Positions 4,893 to 7,701 of a stretch of DNA of 7,701 nucleotides are shown here, piece by piece. A program made the translations under genes and the position numbers. A model generated the notes under the pieces. It searched no databases, was not told the origin of the DNA, and was given only the letters and a program-made list of their open reading frames with translations. Source of the stretch: an uncultured Lachnospiraceae bacterium (GTDB taxonomy: Bacteria; Bacillota; Clostridia; Lachnospirales; Lachnospiraceae); assembly GCA_958422845.1 (NCBI GenBank), contig CATZPU010000045.1, positions 1-7,701 on the forward strand. Direction: 5' to 3'. How positions within the stretch are numbered: the first letter of the stretch is position 1; every line of letters begins with the position of its first letter.

Positions 4893-6704
4893 TTATTTAT
4901 CATCGAGCTTCAGCACGCTCATAAATGCTTTCTGCGGAATCTCCACGTTTCCGATCTGGCGCATACGCTTCTTTCCTTCCTTCTGCTTCTCAAGCAGTTT
5001 CTTCTTACGGGAAATATCGCCGCCGTAGCACTTTGCCAGTACGTCCTTGCGCATCGCCTTGACCGTCTCTCTCGCAATAATCTTACTGCCGATCGCCGCC
5101 TGTATCGGAATCTCGAAAAGCTGACGCGGAATCTCCTCCTTGAGCTTTTCGCACATCCTTCTTCCGCGCTCGTACGCCGTCTCGCCGTGTACGATAAACG
5201 ACAGCGCATCGACTTCCTCACGGTTTACGAGAATGTCAAGCTTTACAAGCTCGGAGCGCTGATAGCCCTTCATATCATAATCAAACGAAGCGTAACCGCG
5301 TGACCGCGATTTCAGCGCGTCAAAGAAATCGTAAATGATCTCATTGAGCGGAAGCGTGTATTTGAGCAGCGCTCTCGTCTCCTCGATATACTCCATACCG
5401 CCGTAGATGCCGCGCCTCTCCTGACACAGCTCCATGATCGAACCGATAAACTCTGTCGTCACCATGATCTCTGCGTCAACGACCGGCTCCTCCATGTATT
5501 CGATCTCTGACGGATCAGGCAGGTTGGACGGGTTCGTCAGCTCGATGATCTCACCGTTTGTCTTGTACACCTTGTAGATAACACTCGGCGCCGTCGTCAC
5601 AAGATCGAGATTGTACTCTCTCTCCAGACGTTCCTGAATGATCTCCAGATGTAAAAGCCCCAGAAATCCGCATCGGAAACCGAAGCCGAGTGCGATAGAC
5701 GTCTCCGGCTCAAACTGCAAAGACGCATCGTTTAACTGGAGCTTCTCAAGCGCATCTCTCAGATCGGGATATTTTGCACCATCCGCCGGATACATACCGC
5801 AGTAAACCATCGGATTTACTTTTTTGTAGCCCGGAAGCGGAGCCGCGCACGGATTCTGCACATTCGTCACCGTATCGCCGACGCGCGTATCCTTTACGTT
5901 CTTGAGACTCGCCGTCAGGTATCCTACCATACCTGCCGAAAGCTCGTCACACGGAATGAACTGCCCCGCTCCGAAATAACCTGCCTCTACGACGTCCGCC
6001 TGCGCGCCCGTCGCCATCATGCGGATCGGCGTGCCTTTTTTTACCGTTCCGTGCATCATACGCACGAAAATAATCACGCCCTTGTACGGATCGTAGATCG
6101 AATCAAAGATAAGCGCCTGCAAAGGAGCCTCCGGATCGCCCTGCGGAGCAGGTATCTTCTCTACGATGCTCTCAAGCACCTGCTCAACATTCTGTCCCGT
6201 CTTTGCAGAAATAAGCGGCGCGTCCTGCGCCTCGATCCCGATCACATCCTCAATTTCATTGATGACACGCTGCGGATCGGCGCTTGGAAGATCGATCTTA
6301 TTGATCACCAGCATGACATCAAGGTCATGATCGAGCGCCAGATAAACATTCGCAAGCGTCTGCGCCTCGATTCCCTGCGCCGCATCTACGACCAGTATTG
6401 CTCCATCACACGCTGCAAGACTTCTCGACACCTCGTAGTTAAAATCCACATGCCCCGGCGTATCGATCAAGTTAAAAATGTACTCTTCTCCGTCCTGTGC
6501 CTTATAGACGGTACGCACAGCCTGAGACTTGATCGTGATCCCGCGCTCCCTCTCAAGATCCATGTTATCCAATATCTGATTCTGCATCTCACGGCTCGTC
6601 AAAAGTCCTGTTTTCTCGATAATACGGTCTGCAAGCGTCGATTTGCCGTGGTCGATATGCGCTATAATACAAAAATTTCTGATTTTACTCTGATCTATTG
6701 CCAC
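4893..6704 (-). CDS. lepA: Elongation factor 4 (translational GTPase LepA)
   Basis: A 603-residue protein, full length for LepA/EF4, a ribosome-associated GTPase linked to ribosome back-translocation and to 30S subunit biogenesis. All GTPase motifs are present: G1 AHIDHGKS (15-22), G2 RGIT (54-57), G3 DTPGH with His85, G4 NKID (135-138) and G5 SAK (166-168). The middle contains the EF-G-like domains with [17 protein letters not shown], and the LepA-specific C-terminal domain ends with [17 protein letters not shown]. The start is GTG at 6704, preceded by AGGAGG seven bases upstream (6712-6717). A perfect hairpin lies four bases upstream of that ribosome binding site. hemW follows downstream; the nuclease-like gene upstream is insulated by a terminator. 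Confidence 0.98.
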   Translation of the reverse strand: MAIDQSKIRNFCIIAHIDHGKSTLADRIIEKTGLLTSREMQNQILDNMDLERERGITIKSQAVRTVYKAQDGEEYIFNLIDTPGHVDFNYEVSRSLAACDGAILVVDAAQGIEAQTLANVYLALDHDLDVMLVINKIDLPSADPQRVINEIEDVIGIEAQDAPLISAKTGQNVEQVLESIVEKIPAPQGDPEAPLQALIFDSIYDPYKGVIIFVRMMHGTVKKGTPIRMMATGAQADVVEAGYFGAGQFIPCDELSAGMVGYLTASLKNVKDTRVGDTVTNVQNPCAAPLPGYKKVNPMVYCGMYPADGAKYPDLRDALEKLQLNDASLQFEPETSIALGFGFRCGFLGLLHLEIIQERLEREYNLDLVTTAPSVIYKVYKTNGEIIELTNPSNLPDPSEIEYMEEPVVDAEIMVTTEFIGSIMELCQERRGIYGGMEYIEETRALLKYTLPLNEIIYDFFDALKSRSRGYASFDYDMKGYQRSELVKLDILVNREEVDALSFIVHGETAYERGRRMCEKLKEEIPRQLFEIPIQAAIGSKIIARETVKAMRKDVLAKCYGGDISRKKKLLEKQKEGKKRMRQIGNVEIPQKAFMSVLKLDDK

Positions 6705-6721
6705 CTGTGTTCCTCCTCGTC

Positions 6722-6736
6722 GGCGTCTGCGACGCC
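6722..6736 (-). promoter_or_regulatory. Hairpin next to the lepA ribosome binding site
   Basis: GGCGTC and GACGCC form a perfect six-pair stem with a three-base loop in the lepA leader. It ends four bases before the AGGAGG. It could affect ribosome access or transcript stability; no U tract follows in the lepA direction, so it is not a terminator. Confidence 0.5.
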
Positions 6737-6748
6737 TTTATCCGCTAC

Positions 6749-6778
6749 AGTTTATCACATCTTTTTGCGTTTTGTCCA
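6749..6778 (-). promoter_or_regulatory. Candidate lepA promoter
   Basis: On the minus strand TGGACA (6773-6778, five of six) lies upstream of either GATAAA with an extended TGT (spacer 16) or TAAACT (spacer 18). Both -10 choices match four of six bases. It is the best candidate between the upstream terminator and lepA, but it is weak. Confidence 0.35.
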
Positions 6779-6815
6779 TAAAAATCCTGATTTCCTCTAA
6801 TTCCTGTATAGACAG

Positions 6816-6845
6816 AAAAAAGGTCGGATTTCTCCGATCTTTTTT
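6816..6845. terminator. Bidirectional intrinsic terminator
   Basis: AAAAAAGGTCGGA and TCCGATCTTTTTT pair over 13 positions with a single G-T wobble and a TTTC loop. It ends in six Ts when read on either strand. It lies 17 bases after the stop of the PD-(D/E)XK gene and separates that gene from lepA. Confidence 0.88.
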
Positions 6846-6862
6846 GACTTGTGCGAAGTGAA

Positions 6863-7701
6863 TTACAGATTATACTCACGATATAACTTCTGCCTGTATA
6901 CTTCGTCTTCGGTTACTTTTTCGGCATCGTCAAAACGTTTACTCTTTAAAAGTATATTTATCAGCTTACCAAGACGATTTTCACCTTCCGCACGACCTTC
7001 TGTACGAGTTTCCCGTTTTATAGCTTCTATCTCAGGAGCCATCAGTTCTTCCAATGCTTTACACATATCTGGTTCCTCCTTTGCTTTATTAAATAACTCA
7101 GGATTTGCACGCATGACAACCTCCAATACAGCGTCTGCGCACTCTTTTTCATGTTTCCCTTTCGTCCGCTGTATATCCGACACGAACGAATGCATCTCTG
7201 ATCTTGTGAGCTGTTCTGTCAGGCGGCTTAACCACCGCGATTCTTCTCTGCTTACCTGCGATGTTACCACCATCTGAGTTGCGAAAAAGCCTTCCTTGCT
7301 GATGTAGTAAATGCCTTCATACGGTCGTTTCACAACATAGCCGTTATCAGCAAACCATGCAAGCAACTTTTCCGGCTTTCTGTCCCTCACGAGAGTGATC
7401 GTGATTTCTTCCGCAAGAATGGCATTATCTGATTCTCCGAATGATTTATACAGACAGGCGTATGCCAACGCCTTAAAGTAATCATCTACGCCCAGACCAT
7501 CGCGTGGAGATTTGAACTCCATGATATTGTGGCTGTGGAATATCTTTCCGATAATACTCTTCAGGACAAGCCCTTTCTTTTTGTTTACTACAAGCAGGTC
7601 GATCTGCAATGGTTTCGAGCTCAGATTATACTCTCTTTGGAAAGACAGATTCTCTTGATCCGCTTGCAGTTCCAGCTCGACGGCACTGCAAAATGCAGGA
7701 T
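6863..7701 (-). CDS. PD-(D/E)XK nuclease-like protein, Rpn-related (partial, 5' end outside the window)
   Basis: The frame is open to the window edge, giving 278 visible residues; the first in-frame start-like codon, TTG at 7609, lies inside conserved sequence and is not the true start. The core shows LQIDLLVV with Asp34 (numbered from the first visible codon) and, after GKIFHSHNI, EFKSP with Glu61 and Lys63, the D...ExK pattern of PD-(D/E)XK nucleases. VDDYFKALAYACLYKS (71-86) and EEITITLV follow. The C-terminal part has a charged EAIKRETRTEGRAEGENRL segment and ends DDAEKVTEDEVYRQKLYREY, a tail I recall from multicopy Lachnospiraceae proteins related to Rpn/putative transposases. The role may be in DNA rearrangement or defence; no partner gene is visible. 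Probably 15-40 N-terminal residues are missing. A strong terminator follows the stop. Confidence 0.75.
   Translation of the reverse strand, partial: PAFCSAVELELQADQENLSFQREYNLSSKPLQIDLLVVNKKKGLVLKSIIGKIFHSHNIMEFKSPRDGLGVDDYFKALAYACLYKSFGESDNAILAEEITITLVRDRKPEKLLAWFADNGYVVKRPYEGIYYISKEGFFATQMVVTSQVSREESRWLSRLTEQLTRSEMHSFVSDIQRTKGKHEKECADAVLEVVMRANPELFNKAKEEPDMCKALEELMAPEIEAIKRETRTEGRAEGENRLGKLINILLKSKRFDDAEKVTEDEVYRQKLYREYNL

Noticed and set aside
4457..4924. Long plus-strand open frames opposite hemW and lepA, including 4776-5303 and 6051-6800
   Set aside because: They lie antisense to well-conserved genes, have Arg/Ser/Cys-rich or His/Arg-rich translations typical of reverse-complement shadows, and no ribosome binding sites.

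Overview
The window looks like a chromosomal segment from a Gram-positive anaerobe of the Clostridia, most likely the Lachnospiraceae. The reasons are the conserved lepA, hemW, hrcA heat-shock neighbourhood with a perfect CIRCE operator, strong AGGAGG ribosome binding sites with frequent TTG/GTG starts, and PD-(D/E)XK (Rpn-like) proteins of a type I know mainly from that family. The assignment rests on recognition, not on a database search.

Layout, read along the minus strand, on which most genes lie (high to low coordinates). (1) 7701-6863: a PD-(D/E)XK nuclease-like gene, cut at its 5' end by the window edge and closed by a strong bidirectional terminator (6816-6845). (2) 6704-4893: lepA (elongation factor 4), GTG start, with a small hairpin next to its ribosome binding site. 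(3) 4743-3577: hemW (radical-SAM heme chaperone), TTG start, separated from lepA by a GC-rich hairpin. (4) Facing it on the plus strand, 2858-3574: a membrane-anchored SGNH hydrolase with its own promoter; its apparent terminator lies inside the hemW coding region. (5) 2679-1497: a zinc-ribbon protein, then an SRPBCC protein and a GyrI-like ligand-binding protein that form a likely two-gene operon. (6) 1383-1048: the C-terminal remnant of an Rpn-type nuclease/transposase. (7) 1032-913: a 120-bp imperfect palindrome resembling a MITE or other mobile repeat. (8) 732-1: a sigma-A promoter, the CIRCE operator and the first 212 codons of hrcA.

In many Firmicutes hemW is followed directly by hrcA. 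Here about 2.9 kb of accessory DNA lies between them, and much of it (about 690-2780) is visibly more AT-rich than lepA, hemW and the SGNH gene. The remnant nuclease, the palindrome and a vestigial duplicated gene start suggest repeated insertion and deletion at this site, while hrcA keeps its own promoter and operator.

I found no CRISPR array, tRNA, rRNA, prophage or complete insertion sequence, and no convincing new multi-gene system. The most useful leads are the palindromic element, the terminator embedded in hemW, the SRPBCC/GyrI-like pair and the two Rpn-like loci.
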